Source: Hygrophila difformis
Taxonomy: Eukaryota > Streptophyta > Magnoliopsida > Lamiales > Acanthaceae
Assembly (NCBI GenBank): GCA_030278955.1
Contig: JAOANR010000011.1
Coordinates: 26,354,403 to 26,418,402, forward strand
Direction: 5' to 3'
DNA length: 64,000 nt
This document shows, piece by piece, positions 1-11,044 of the stretch. A program made the translations under genes and the position numbers. The notes beneath the pieces were generated by a model. It did no database searches. It saw nothing but the letters and a program-made list of their open reading frames with translations, and was not told the DNA's origin. Within the stretch, counting starts at the first letter, position 1. Every line of letters begins with the position of its first letter.

Positions 1-595
1 AGTTGTTTCGTACGAGGATAGAAATGACAAGGGCCGAGAATTGTTATACTTAAACGTGCGCATAGATGAATAAGGTCTAGAACTAAGGCACGACCAGTCT
101 CTAGTTAGCGTTTCTAATTCGATGTCAAACTTCTAGGTTATCTAGTGCACCAAAAGGTCTAAGTTAAAATTCGCCAAGATTCTAAGTTAATATTCGCCAA
201 GATTCTAAGTTATCTAAATAAAGGAAATGCAATATGCAAATGCAAATGATGCTTTTCCCCCCAGAATAATTTAATGCACTGAGTATATATTTTTTTCTTA
301 ATTCCATGGGTTTTAAAAGAATAATATTTATTCCATGGAATTTATGACTTTAAAAATTTAATCTAGTAGTTTAAAATTCTTGGACCTCTATATTGGGTCA
401 AAAATAATTAACATTTGGGCTCAAAAATATTTGGGGCTAGGAAATTTCAAAAATAATAATTTGGGCTCTTCAATAATTATAATAATAATCTAAAAATAAT
501 AATGGTTTAAAAATAATAGTTTAAAAATAATAATAATCTAATAGTTTAAAAATAATAATACTAATTTAAAAATAAGCCGGGCTCTGATACCACTC
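1..595 (-). mobile_element. Internal region of an LTR retrotransposon (cut by window start)
   Basis: AT-rich sequence lying on the internal side of the primer-binding site at 574-592. The element therefore reads on the minus strand, and this is its leader just after the 5' LTR. No protein domain could be read. The rest of the element is outside the window. Confidence 0.6.
574..592 (-). other. Primer-binding site, initiator tRNA-Met type
   Basis: On the minus strand this reads TGGTATCAGAGCCCGGCTT, the usual plant retrotransposon site complementary to the 3' end of initiator tRNA-Met. It lies three bases from the LTR edge at 596, which fixes the element's orientation as minus. Confidence 0.85.
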
Positions 596-3424
596 TGTAA
601 CACCCCGGTTTTTGGTCACCCAGGTCGGAATGTCACCGCCACACCTCCCTAGCAAGACACGGTTTCTCCGAGCTTGCTAAAGAGATGCAAGGCTATGGTT
701 TTTCAGAATTTAAAACATTCAAACAGCCCATTTATATATAATTTAAAAATAATGTACCAAAGTTGCAGCGGAAAATAATATTTACATATACAATGCAACG
801 GAATTTAAAAATTGGGCCAACACGGCCAAAATACGGGTTAAACAGGCCCGTTCATGCAAGTTCTAGTATAATGCAGAAATTCAGAAACAAAGTTTCCCAA
901 TAATCCCCATGTATGCATATGGTGATGCATAATCTTCATTCCACATACTCTGTAAGAAAAAGGAAATAAATGGTTTTGGTCAGCAAAAACTTGCTGAGTA
1001 AGTTAACACATACATGATCATGGGGTTTCAAAGCCATTAATTAGATTTAAAGAAAACATGTGCATAACACCCCATAATTTAATTCATTTATCTAATAATA
1101 ATTTCATTGTGTAACTTAAAAGACAGGGGTACTATAAAATCACAGTATAGCTTGCAAGGTAAATATTTGTATACCATAATTTTAAAAGCACAATTTAAAT
1201 AAAGAAAGGAAAATATTCAAGTCTTTTAATTTTCCCCGTTAATCCCTAGCCGAGTATCAAGATTTTATTTGTAGTCAAGTTTCTCTCGCCGTTTTGGCAT
1301 AGTTTCTCATGTTCAACATCATCGTCCAATCAGGCACGATGTGCAAAGCTAGGAGGGCACCCTGCAGAGCACTCACCCCCTACATAGATTACTCTCGTCT
1401 GTTTAGGCACGAAGCAAAAAGCTAGAGGGGCACCCGATGGAGCACTCACCCCCTGCATAGGTCACTCTCGTCCGTTTAGGCACGAAGCAAAAAGCTAGAG
1501 GGGCACCCGATGGAGCACTCACCCTCTACGTAGAAAGCTCAAACTAGTCATAACGGGATTTCGAAAATGTTTGTTTATGTATTTTATTTCAAAGGAGTTT
1601 CCACTCATTTAAACCTTAAATGCCAGTTCCTCAAATTTTGTAAGTTTCTCAAAATATACTATTTCAGGACGTTGTTCGCTCCGATATCATTTAAAAATCC
1701 TTTCCAACAAGAATTTCAAGATTTGACTTCGATAAACCATTGTTTACTCCAAAATTAATTAAAAATCAGTTTTAAGTCGGAACGTTCTGATATTTTACTA
1801 GTGACTCAAGAACACAGAGATGAACAAGTTTCGTGTTTTAACTTTTCCGATCCGAGATACGGAAGTAATAGAAAAACGCCAATTTTTAACAGGGTAATAA
1901 TCTGTCCGAAATTTTATGTACAGCAGTTTCAAGATTTCGAGATCTACCATAGCAAATCAACTCCAAACTTGCTGAAATTTTACAGAGACCTTCCTAAGAC
2001 AATTACCTAAAACTTTCATGTTCGGCTAAAGATTTGAATCCACCTAGAACTAATGTCAAAAACGCCTACAATTTCGGAACAAGAATCTGTCAAGATTTCA
2101 AGAACTAAATTTAGTACAGTTCGGTTTTCGGGTCGATTTCAGATATCAAACCTCAACGAAAAACTCCAAAAATTTACGGAGGTGTGCTTAACGTATAGAT
2201 CTACAATTCTTATGTTCATCAAAAGATCTAATTCGTCCTAGTCTAGGGTAAAAATCAACCTCAAGTTCGGACTACGAATCTATCGCCGTTTCAAGATCTA
2301 AGTCGAAGGCAGGTTTGTTTGCGGTCGTTTTCGGATATCAAAACATGATGAAAAATTATGAAATTTTTACAGAAGCTAGATCTATGTCTTAGGAACGTTT
2401 TTCATGTTTTAAGTTTTCTCGTTTGTACGATTTTAAGGGTTCGGAAAAATCATGCAAAAACAATGCGCTGTAGGGATTCTTGTTGTGACAGATTTTAAGT
2501 TCTTGTTTTAGTTTTTAGGTTCAAAGAATTTTAACTCTCCCAAAACCATGTAAGCATTAACTTACAGATCTTTGGTCGTCCGGGATCATCGATTCGGAGG
2601 CGTGGCTTCCAGTCCACCGTTTATCTCCTCGGTTCGTCGGGTTCTTCATTCTCGAACGATTCGGGGTGTAGAAAAGAAAAAGACGAATTTAGGATTTGTT
2701 TTCGAATCGTATATGGAACAAGGTTCGGATCAAAACTTACCACAACATTGAAGATCTTCCAATTTTCGTCCAAACAGTCATCGCCTTGGTTTCGTGCCTC
2801 CGACGACTCCAGAATTAGGGTTTTCGAACGTATAGAGAGTTGTAGGGTTTTTGGAAAGTGTTCGAGCTGACAAGAGGTCTATTTTATAGATAAGCACGAC
2901 CTAGGGACGTCCAAAGTCGGCCTTGGTGAGTCTTGAGCCGAAAGGAATGCAACCGAAGTCGGAAAATCCGGATTCGGGCGAGTGAATCTCGCAACGGGCG
3001 ATTCTGCTCGCTGGCGCGGCCGTGGCGCGCCCTTTAGCAATGACCATGCGGCCACCGCGCGGCTACCGCCTGGACTTCATTCCGGGCGGGTTGTGCGATC
3101 CGTCGTGCTTTTCCTCCTCTCTTTCGGACTTCTAACCCTCTATGTTCTCGGATTTCGATTTCCGGGGTATCTTCGGGTTCCTACTTCCTATCATCATTTT
3201 ATTCGGGTCTAAATATATGTTTGGACTCGAGTCGAGTTCTCGAGTCAATTGGTGTCGGGTTTCGGTGTACAATTTATCCGATTAAATTGCCTTGAGTATT
3301 GGAACTTTAATTCCTTTTTAGACTATACTTCATTTCTCATTTCTTTTTCTCCTTATTTATTCAGTGTATTTATTTATTATTTATTTATTATTGGTTTCAT
3401 GTTGCAAAATTCTCGGGTATTACA
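596..3424 (-). mobile_element. 5' LTR (2.83 kb) of a minus-strand LTR retrotransposon
   Basis: The sequence runs from TGTAACACCCCGG to CGGGTATTACA, so it has TG...CA ends inside a short inverted repeat, and it abuts a tRNA-Met primer site on its left. A second copy of the same LTR family stands alone at 51345-53844. The two are clearly alignable along their length, but this one is about 330 bp longer, partly because it carries extra 73-bp tandem units. The target-site duplication cannot be checked because the other end of the element is off the window. Confidence 0.85.
1318..1536. repeat. Three 73-bp tandem units inside the LTR
   Basis: Units at 1318-1390, 1391-1463 and 1464-1536 each contain a GGCACGA core and AGCACTCACC. 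The last two are almost identical and the first is more diverged. The related solo LTR has a single unit near 52110-52180, so the array expanded in this copy or contracted in the other. Confidence 0.85.
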
Positions 3425-5170
3425 GCAACCACCATAGCTGTCATTTTGAGAGCCTTCGTAGCCAACATATCTACTATTTTGTGAGCCTCTATAGCCTCCA
3501 TGACTGCTATTTTTGGATCCTACATAGCCACCACAGCTCCTTCAGTTGCCAGCTGCAATCCGCAGCCCTCGCAGGCATATCGCCAGTCGTGAGGGTTGTT
3601 GGCCACCGTTACTCAGCCGCCAACCATCCGGCCGCCAAGGCCGTTGATGGCGTTTTAGGGCTACGTTTTTTCCACCAAGGGTCACTGCAGCAGCCATCAC
3701 CCTTGTTTCGTATTCCTTTCTACCTGGTTTTACTTCCTTGAAATGAGTCCTGTATGTATGCCAATACTTCTTATCTTGTTCCTCAAGGAAATTTTCAAGC
3801 GCGCCGCCCTTGCGGCTAGCTTTGCAAGGTCAGTAGAATCCTCCACAATTAAATGTTAGTTGATTTTGGCAGCATATTGGCCACTTCTGTAGTTAATATC
3901 TCCCTAATCCCTATCAAGGACAACAATTGTGCACTATTTTTTAAGTCTTTGTAGTCTGTTAATAAACGTACTCGCTGCTTCATCATCAAACTATTTAGTA
4001 TTAGTTAGATCTACCAGACTGAATTGTGTTAATGGAGTGTAGAAACTATCGTGGAAGACTCTCTCTAGATTGGCCCAGTTTTGGATCTAGTTGAGCAACA
4101 AGGACACATACCAAGTGAAGGCAAGAGATGTACAGAACAGCCTCAACTTCAACCAGTCGTTGGATACCATTTCACCACACTGTGCAGTGAATCTGCCCAC
4201 AGTGTATGGTGAAAACGTATCTTGAACTCTTCTGGGTAGGGCTGCATAGTGTTCACCGAGTATGGATAGGGCTTTCTATAAGTGGGTCACTCCATCGGCC
4301 TCAACTGAATCCCGAAGTGTTGTTGCATCATATATGCTAGATGTTCGGATGACACTGCTTGTGCTTGCATATGAGGCATGGTGGGCGTATGCGGTATGGT
4401 AGGTGTCATGGCCATCCTTTGTAGATGTGGCGGCTGCCCCAGAGCGTTGAATGTGTCCAACTAGAGTTTGGCATGGACGCTAGTACCAGCGAAAAATTCG
4501 TCGCATATGGGGCTATAAGCATGTTCGGCACAAGAGATGCCACCTAGAGTGGTTGCAAGCTAGGCCCACTGGAGGCCACTAAATAACCATTGGGGTCTGG
4601 CGTATTCTTGATCGACTTGTGCAGTACCGCATGTGAAATTCGGCATGCTCGGTGCCGCTGGGCATATACGAGTATTGTCTGGTAGGGCAACAGAAAGGGA
4701 CTAGATAGACTACTTAATTTTAATGATGGCGACTGGCATGTTAAGGCCTCCCAAGTCCCCTGCTGGCCACCGGATGGCCCTGGACATGGGACTGGGCGGC
4801 GCGCTTGTGCCGTTCATAACAGTAGTTCCATCTTGCTGAAAATCCATGGAACTACACGCTCTGTCGATTAGATCAGACATTGCAGACCACAATACATCCG
4901 TATGGTGCTTGGTAAGTAGGGCATGAACTCGGTCATCGATTATATTATCGATAGCTGCATTTGTTGGGAGACCGTAGGGGTTTGTATAATCCGCTATTGT
5001 GCCATGTTCTTCGCCGCATCACAGGCATCATCTGCATTAGGTTTTATGGTAGAGATCTTCTCTTGAAGGGACATCTCTTCGAATTTCTGAGTAAGGTCAC
5101 TCAGTAATCTTCGAGATCTCAGATGCATAAACCTTAAGCGGATATGGTTTTCCACTCGAGTTCGATTGGG
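3425..5170 (-). pseudogene. Decayed Gypsy-type gag
   Basis: Minus-strand translation, with frameshifts and stops, gives the plant retrotransposon gag core. Around 4170-3950 it reads WLKLRLFCTSLAFTWYVSLL followed by an alpha-helical stretch with FHDSFYTPL and a DDEAASTFINRLQ segment. A further acidic and basic stretch containing EEQDKKYWHTYRTHFKEVK lies near 3800-3700. The N-terminal part lies near 4890-4710. No protease or polymerase follows, because the LTR at 596-3424 begins at 3424. The copy is therefore truncated and non-coding. Confidence 0.6.
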
Positions 5171-5177
5171 CGTGCCA

Positions 5178-5836
5178 ATTTATTGTACAATAAAAATTTT
5201 TGGGAATGAGATCCATATTTAGGATTGAATGGAGGATAATGAAATTAAAAATTGAAAGAACTAGAAAGGGATTGCTTGTATTAAATGAATTGAAAGATTA
5301 CACGAATTGAACGAAAGCTGTAAAGAATTGAATTGTAGAAAGCAATAAAAAAAGCGGTAAAGGAAAGTTGTAAAATGCTATGAAAGAAAAATAAAAATAA
5401 AGGCAGGTATTTGAAGAGTGGATTTCAGGTATCCTTGATGTAGCCGCATGACGTCTTATTTATAGGCATACACAAGCCCTAGCAACTGCCGCATGCCACA
5501 TTCTGTATCATCTGCGCCTCTGTGACCGTGTTCATGCAATGGGATGCTTCTTGACCATCTTTCTCATCCGTTTTTAATGTTCGACAATATCCATGCTGGC
5601 TCATGGGTTGTGTTGATTTTAATGTGGACTAGGCTAACTCATACGTGCCTAATTATTTCTTGGGCTAACAGCATACAATATTTTTCTTTCTTTCTTTCTT
5701 TTTTAAAAATTTTTTTCGATATTTTTGTATTTTTTAATTTAAATAAATTATTGTCAAAAAAATATATAGTTGAAAGAAGTATTTATTTATGTTTATAAGA
5801 AACATAATTATTTTTTAAATTAAAAAAATAAATTTA
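5178..5836 (-). mobile_element. LTR remnant with TATA box next to the gag pseudogene
   Basis: Just right of the gag remnant, 5177-5163 reads on the minus strand as TGGCACGCCCAATCG, a primer-site-like sequence beginning with TGG. Beyond it is AT-rich sequence with a minus-strand TATAAATA at 5464-5457, in the place expected for a 5' LTR promoter. The outer edge is unclear because a MITE begins at 5837. A short (TTTC)n run lies at 5682-5702. Confidence 0.45.
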
Positions 5837-6235
5837 CGGGGTGTATTCAATACAGAGTTTTATGGATTTTAAAATGTTGGTGGATTTAGAGAATCTATAG
5901 ACTCACGTAGAGTTGACTGATTTTGTGTAGACTCCGTGTAGAGTTTGACTGACTATTAGAAATCTTGGATTATTTAGAGAGATTTTGTTTAATTATATTT
6001 TTTAAGAGAATACATTAAAATCTATAGAGATTTAAAATCCATGGATTGTTGAATATCTCAAAATTTTTAAAGACTTTTTAAAATCTGTATTGAATATACA
6101 TAGATTTTTAAAAACTTTTTAAAATCTGTATTGAATACCACTAAACTTTTAAAGACTTTTTAAAATCTAAGTTGAATACACCCCAATTTTAAAAGTCCAA
6201 AAAAATCTCACAGACTTCGGATTGAATACACCTCC
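5837..6235. mobile_element. PIF/Harbinger-like (Tourist-type) MITE
   Basis: The ends are inverted copies of GGGGTGTATTCAAT (left) and ATTGAATACACCTCC (right), flanked by TTA at 5834-5836 and 6236-6238, the three-base target duplication of PIF/Harbinger elements. It has no coding capacity. Inside, a unit containing ACTTTTTAAAATCT and TTGAATA recurs about three times, and an internal copy of the terminus occurs near 6171-6186. Confidence 0.8.
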
Positions 6236-6544
6236 TTAATTCCATATTCCACTTCTATGTTGAATTTCTAATCAAACAAACAGGAGAATTGATTTTTTTC
6301 TCTATAATTTCATTATTTGTCATAATTCTTTACAATTTCATTCTCTTAATAAAACACTATCTAAGAAAGAAGAATGAGAATGAAGAGAAAAAGACATTTA
6401 TTTTGTTTGCAGTTAGGAAAGAACACAAATTATATAAATTTCATCATCTTATTCCCTTTTATTTCATTAGAATTTACAAAAAAAAAAAAAAACTATTTCT
6501 GTCTTAGATAAGTTATAGTATATATTATTTTTGGATAAGAAAAA

Positions 6545-6712
6545 GTTTTGTTTTTACTGAACAACTTATACAGGCTAGGAAAGGTGGCGAGAGCCTATAC
6601 CACAGAAATTACAAAGGGACAAAGAGGACGAATAGAGGACCGGGTGGAGAATCAATCCCCTAAATTATAAGTTGAGTAACAAATAACTTGACCACTAAGC
6701 CAAGTTTTCATT
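6545..6712 (-). mobile_element. Degenerate tRNA-derived SINE
   Basis: This aligns along most of its length with the well-preserved minus-strand SINE at 19021-19192. Shared landmarks are AAATTACAAAGGG, GAGAATC-A-CCCC and GACCACTAAGCCAAG, the reverse complement of the polymerase III box A region. The box B match is weakened and no clear target duplication was found, so this is an older copy of the same family. Confidence 0.6.
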
Positions 6713-6728
6713 AACAAAACTAATTATT

Positions 6729-6980
6729 GTTTTTTTTTTTAGCGAAACCGAAGCTAGGAAATACATCTAGAAAAGGAAAAAAAACCAAATAAACAAAAAC
6801 AACAAAAAAACTAGACATGAAGGCAATTAAACATGCGGAAACCAAATGCCGGAGAAGTCCGCCGCCAATTCCCCATGAACAAAATCAAATGGGAATGCCC
6901 ATGTAATGAAGAAGTTGTTGAAGCTCCATATCTCGCCAATCCATCCGCGACCCGATTGCCCTCCCTGTGATGGAACTTGC
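6729..6980 (-). mobile_element. 3' end of a LINE (RNase H tail and poly(A))
   Basis: Minus-strand translation at about 6970-6830 contains HHREGNRVADGLARYG, the conserved C-terminal motif (R-E-x-N-x-x-A-D-x-L-A) of the RNase H domain in plant L1-like LINE ORF2. The run of T at about 6729-6742 is the poly(A) tail on the minus strand. The copy is 5'-truncated, as is usual for LINEs, and cannot move by itself. Confidence 0.65.
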
Positions 6981-7047
6981 CTTTGACGAACCATTAAAAA
7001 TTAATTCTTTTGATAACAAGTGCTCCTCAAATATCTGTACAATAGGG

Positions 7048-7135
7048 GATGAGGACTTAGCCCAAGTGGTTAAGTCCTTCGCAAGATTGAAGGTTCGATT
7101 CTCCACTACAATATGGTGGAAAATCAAGCCACAAA
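7048..7135 (+). mobile_element. tRNA-like SINE head (truncated)
   Basis: Plus-strand sequence has a box A-like TTAGCCCAAGTGGTTAAG and a box B-like GGTTCGATTCT at suitable spacing. The arrangement is that of the SINEs at 18711-18884 and 19021-19192, but the SINE body after box B is diverged or missing. It is not a tRNA gene: no anticodon arm or acceptor stem can be formed. Confidence 0.5.
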
Positions 7136-7217
7136 AACAAAAGAAACATTACAATTTAGATCTAAATCATTTATAATTTTCTCATTTCTTCCACCCAAAC
7201 CAACCCTAGGTAAAAGT

Positions 7218-7748
7218 CAAGGTTGTTAAGATCGGGATCCTATACGGGATCGTTTTTCTCTTTGCAAGATCGGGATCGTAGGATCGAATCGGGATCATAA
7301 GATCTTATGAAATTGCAATAGTGGATAAAATCAATTATGCATACTAACAAGTAAGAGCCTCATTTCGTGTGTTTATGAATCTTGCAAGTTAATTAATCAA
7401 ATACAGTACAAAAATATCACAAGCAAACATAAAATATTTCCACATATATACATATTATGGTTTTTTTACACATAATACATAAGGAATACAAGCTCTTAAG
7501 TTTATAATTAAAGGAAAAAAGTTACTTTTGATCCAAATAATAAAATTCTACAAAAATTTTATGCGTTTAAGAGGGTATGATCGTAAGATCGTAGAAGTGT
7601 TTGAGGGAGTATGACCATAAGATCGTAACGGTCTACTATCAGGATTGAGATCTTACTAATTTTAAGATCCTACAAGGATCGGAATCGTTTTAGAGAGGTG
7701 TGATCGTAAAATCGTAAGATCTTAAGATCAGGATCGGTTAACAACTAT
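7218..7748. mobile_element. Mutator-like MITE rich in GATCG repeats
   Basis: Near-inverted ends (left GTTGTTAAGATCGGGATC, right GATC-GGTTAACAAC) are flanked by a nine-base direct repeat GGTAAAAGT at 7209-7217 and 7749-7757, the duplication length of Mutator-like elements. Both subterminal regions carry many copies of ATCGTAAGATCGTA-like units in both orientations, a common layout for transposase-binding arrays. There is no coding capacity. Confidence 0.65.
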
Positions 7749-8064
7749 GGTAAAAGTATCTTTTACCCATTTATAAAGAACAAAAAATACTACCCATTCA
7801 TAAGGAAAGGAAACAGGAAAATTGGAAAGAAGAAAGGCCTGAAGGCTGAAAGGGTAAAGACGGTCCAACATTCTCAATGGTCAATGCAAAATTATTGTAA
7901 ACGCCAATAACTTCGCTACTTTCCTCTTTTACTACAGCCTACTACTATACATATAGTACAGACTACAACTCTACCACAATCTTTACCACGGATGCCAAAT
8001 CCTTCCTCAAATACACCTAAACCTATCATTTTAGGTCCACAGTTGGAAATTGTAATTCTCGCTG

Positions 8065-8073
8065 TATATATAT
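8065..8073 (+). promoter_or_regulatory. TATA box of the peroxiredoxin gene
   Basis: TATATATAT lies about 75 bases upstream of the ATG at 8146. Transcription would be expected to start about 30 bases downstream, giving a short 5' leader of roughly 45-50 bases. Confidence 0.6.
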
Positions 8074-8145
8074 TCCACGCGGTTGCCGGTCTCGGTAGAT
8101 CAAAACCTGCACTTCAGACCAAACTCTAAACCTTTCTTAGAATCC

Positions 8146-8317
8146 ATGGCTCCCATCGCTGCAGATGACTCCATTCCCGACGGTACCGTCTCCTTTTTCG
8201 ATGACAAGGATGAACTACAGTCCGTCTCTGTTCACTCGCTCGCCGCTGGGAAAAAGGTCGTCCTCTTCGCAGTTCCCGGCGCCTTCACCCCAACTTGCAG
8301 GTGATGTATTGTAATTG

Positions 8318-8356
<39 letters not shown>

Positions 8357-8977
8357 TCTATTGTAATATATTGCTTGGTTTTTGTTGGATGTTTATTTAC
8401 TTGTTTCGTGCAGTTTGAAGCACGTACCTGGGTTCATCGAGAAGGCGGAGGAACTCAAGTCCAAAGGCGTCGATGAAATCCTCTGCCTCAGTGGTAATAT
8501 TTGATTGCGACAAATGAAATGCTGTGATTGATCATTGTGGTCCTTCAATTTATTTATTTATTATTTTTTTCATAATGACTTCAGCTAATGTTTTGCTCAA
8601 TTCGCCCCAATCAAGATCAATTTTCAATTCCAAGTTGTTAAATCTTTCTGGCAAGTTGCAAAATAGTAAATGATAATGGTCGTTCTTTTTTCCTGATTAT
8701 TGATACATGACAAAATTGGGCAGTGAATGATCCATTTGTGATGAAGGCGTGGGCAAAGACGTACCCTGAAAACAAGCACGTCAAGTTTTTGGCGGACGGG
8801 TCGGCGGCCTACACGAAGGCGCTGGGGCTGGAATTGGACCTGAACGAGAAGGGGCTGGGCGTCCGCTCGAAGAGGTTTGCACTGCTTGTGGAGGATCTCA
8901 AGGTTAAGGTTGCCAACATTGAGGCTGGTGGGGAATTCACCGTCTCTGGTGCCGAGGAGATCCTCAAGGCTCTATGA
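8146..8977 (+). CDS. PRXIIB: Type II peroxiredoxin (cytosolic PrxIIB-like)
   Basis: Thiol peroxidase that reduces hydrogen peroxide and alkyl hydroperoxides using glutaredoxin or thioredoxin. Exons are 8146-8300, 8414-8493 and 8724-8977; the introns are GT-AG and the joined frame codes for 162 residues, the normal length for plant cytosolic PrxII. The peroxidatic cysteine is Cys51 in PGAFTPTC and the second cysteine is Cys76 in EILCLS, the positions known for plant PrxIIB. A conserved arginine lies in VRSKRFALL. There is no N-terminal extension, so the protein should be cytosolic rather than plastid (PrxIIE) or mitochondrial (PrxIIF). The in-frame TTG region before the ATG is leader. All motifs are intact and no frameshift is seen. 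It stands alone, flanked by transposon remnants. Confidence 0.95.
8321..8353 (+). repeat. Poly(T) run in peroxiredoxin intron 1
   Basis: Thirty-three consecutive T lie 20 bases after the intron 1 donor. The run is probably length-variable. It is too far from the acceptor at 8413 to be the ordinary polypyrimidine tract. Confidence 0.9.
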
Positions 8978-9085
8978 TTCCTACTATTATGTTTCAAGCT
9001 GTTTCTGTTTTAACTATTCTCATTAGTATAAGGGAATTATTTCCTTGCTTGCCTTTTGGTATGTTTGCTCTATTGTTGGTTTGGT

Positions 9086-9091
9086 AATAAA
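9086..9091 (+). promoter_or_regulatory. Candidate poly(A) signal of the peroxiredoxin gene
   Basis: AATAAA lies 109 bases after the stop codon, in T-rich sequence typical of plant 3' ends. The true cleavage site is not visible. Confidence 0.5.
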
Positions 9092-11044
9092 ACTTTGATT
9101 TGTAATCCTTTTCTTCTTGTTGACTTTGGATTGGCTTGCAACAAGTTATCTTTTATTTTGATAAAATATTGAGAATGGAACAGAAAACAAAGTACATTCC
9201 AAACCCTTGTTAAGTTGGCAGCAAATTCAAAATTCAAAATTTCTAAACTATAATAGAAACGCGGGAGGCATTTTTTGGAGATGAGGTGGCTCTTTTGTAA
9301 TTGAGAGGGAATATTCTGACTCTCAGTTCCTCTTTTATCATAGATGAAGGCTGACAAGGCATTTCTGTGAACATGATTTGATTTTGTTGATTCACCAAGT
9401 ACTGGATGGTTCTATTCACTAAACTGGATACATCTATTACACTGGCTAGCTCAGTTCCTCCAATGTCTCAACCAATGATTCGAGCAAAACCACTTCTGGA
9501 AAAATGGTAGGCTCACTGTGTTCATATCCCTTCCAGTGTCACTTGCTTCAAAAAGTCTTACCCTGCATTTTGGGAGTTGAGGCTAAATTCTGCTTGAGTT
9601 TGAATATTATTGGCACATCTCTGGAAAAAGAATTCTTGTATGTCTCTGGGTTATAGGGGCTGTGCCAATGGCAATAAGTTACAACTTATTCAGGTTGTGA
9701 TTTTTTGTTTGTGAAGAATATGCTTATTTTTGTTTTTTGTGTTGTGTGCGCATATATGTATATAATTACATGAAGTATATACCATTTATATATTGTTTGG
9801 ACTAGTTGGCTGTGTATCACAATAATGCATAGGTTTTATGGTATGAATGTGTATTGGTATAAATAAATAAATGCTATAAAATTGATATAGCTTGATTGCT
9901 CTACCCTAGTTAGTTTTCCTTGTAATCCCTTTGTTTCTAAAAAAAATTATGGTAATATTTATGCATTGTGTTATCTATTCTGTGGCTAGATGGAAAATAT
10001 ATTCAAAATGTGATATAGCCTTCATTGGGTTTAATTTCAGATACTAGAAGGAGGATCTAACTTTGAATTCTAAGAATTTTTATGTTTGATTATTAGGTGT
10101 GAAATAATTAGTAGAAGCTTAACAAAACTTTCTACTTTCCTCAATGCACCTTTTGTACTGTCTATTGTCCTGAGTGGTAAAGGAAGACTAGAGTGTTGTT
10201 AACTACTGTACTTGTTATTGATTTAATAGACTATTGCACACGGTTATACCCTAGTCAATATATGGTTGACTCTTATGTTCCATAAATAAATACATGCATT
10301 ATGCAACAAGATTCTGCTTAATTGCTTATTGATTTATCGAGAGGCAGAAATATTCAGCTGTGAATAACAGGATATGAATGTTCAATATGATGTTATTAGT
10401 TGTCTTTGCTTTTTGAAGTTGTGTACGTTGCTGGTATTTATTTTTGCATTAAGGATACTATGTTGTTATTCTTATTTCTTGAAACTTAATGTTATAGTAA
10501 GTGAGGTGGTTATTCAACAACATTATTATTCAGACTTTTGAACTAATATGTTATTAGACTCCTACATGCTTGCTCGGGATTCTTTGGATAATATGGGTTT
10601 GGGTTTGGACATTATCAGGTTGTCATTCATGTTGTACTGATGTTTAATATATAGAAACATAACATAAATTGCTGGAACACCAAAGTTAGTATCCGCTGCA
10701 ACTGACAATTTTCTCTGAATGTTGTCATGTTTGATTCAAGAAGGAATTTAAGTTGAATTTTCTTTTTCGTTCTACAGAACAGTGTACTGTCAGGTTGTAA
10801 CATCATCGTCATTAGAGTTGAGTAAGTGACCTACTTATTTTTGTTTTGTTTTGGTTTTATCAGTTTATGATAACTTTGTCAGATTTTGTGCCTATAACCC
10901 ATATTAGTGCTTAGTGGTACTTTGGTCATCATCATCATTGAAACTTTATCCTACTTTCGGGGCATTTCAGCATATTCTCAAATCGCAAGCTTCTATAATT
11001 TGTGTCTCTTTGACTATGATAATAGGATCATTTTAAAAATGTAC
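9092..11044. other. Intergenic sequence, no gene recognised
   Basis: AT-rich sequence with many stops in all frames and no terminal repeats that I could match. A stretch near 10550-10620 ending in CAG before GTTG could be exon-like but carries no recognisable motif. Some of it may be introns or flanks of the broken gene that follows. Confidence 0.4.

Noticed and set aside
4710..4892. Minus-strand 60-codon frame as a separate gene
   Set aside because: It is part of the decayed Gypsy gag remnant in the same orientation.
8083..8145. N-terminal extension of the peroxiredoxin from an in-frame TTG
   Set aside because: Plant initiation needs ATG here; 8146 gives the family's exact length and cysteine positions, and the upstream stretch is leader.
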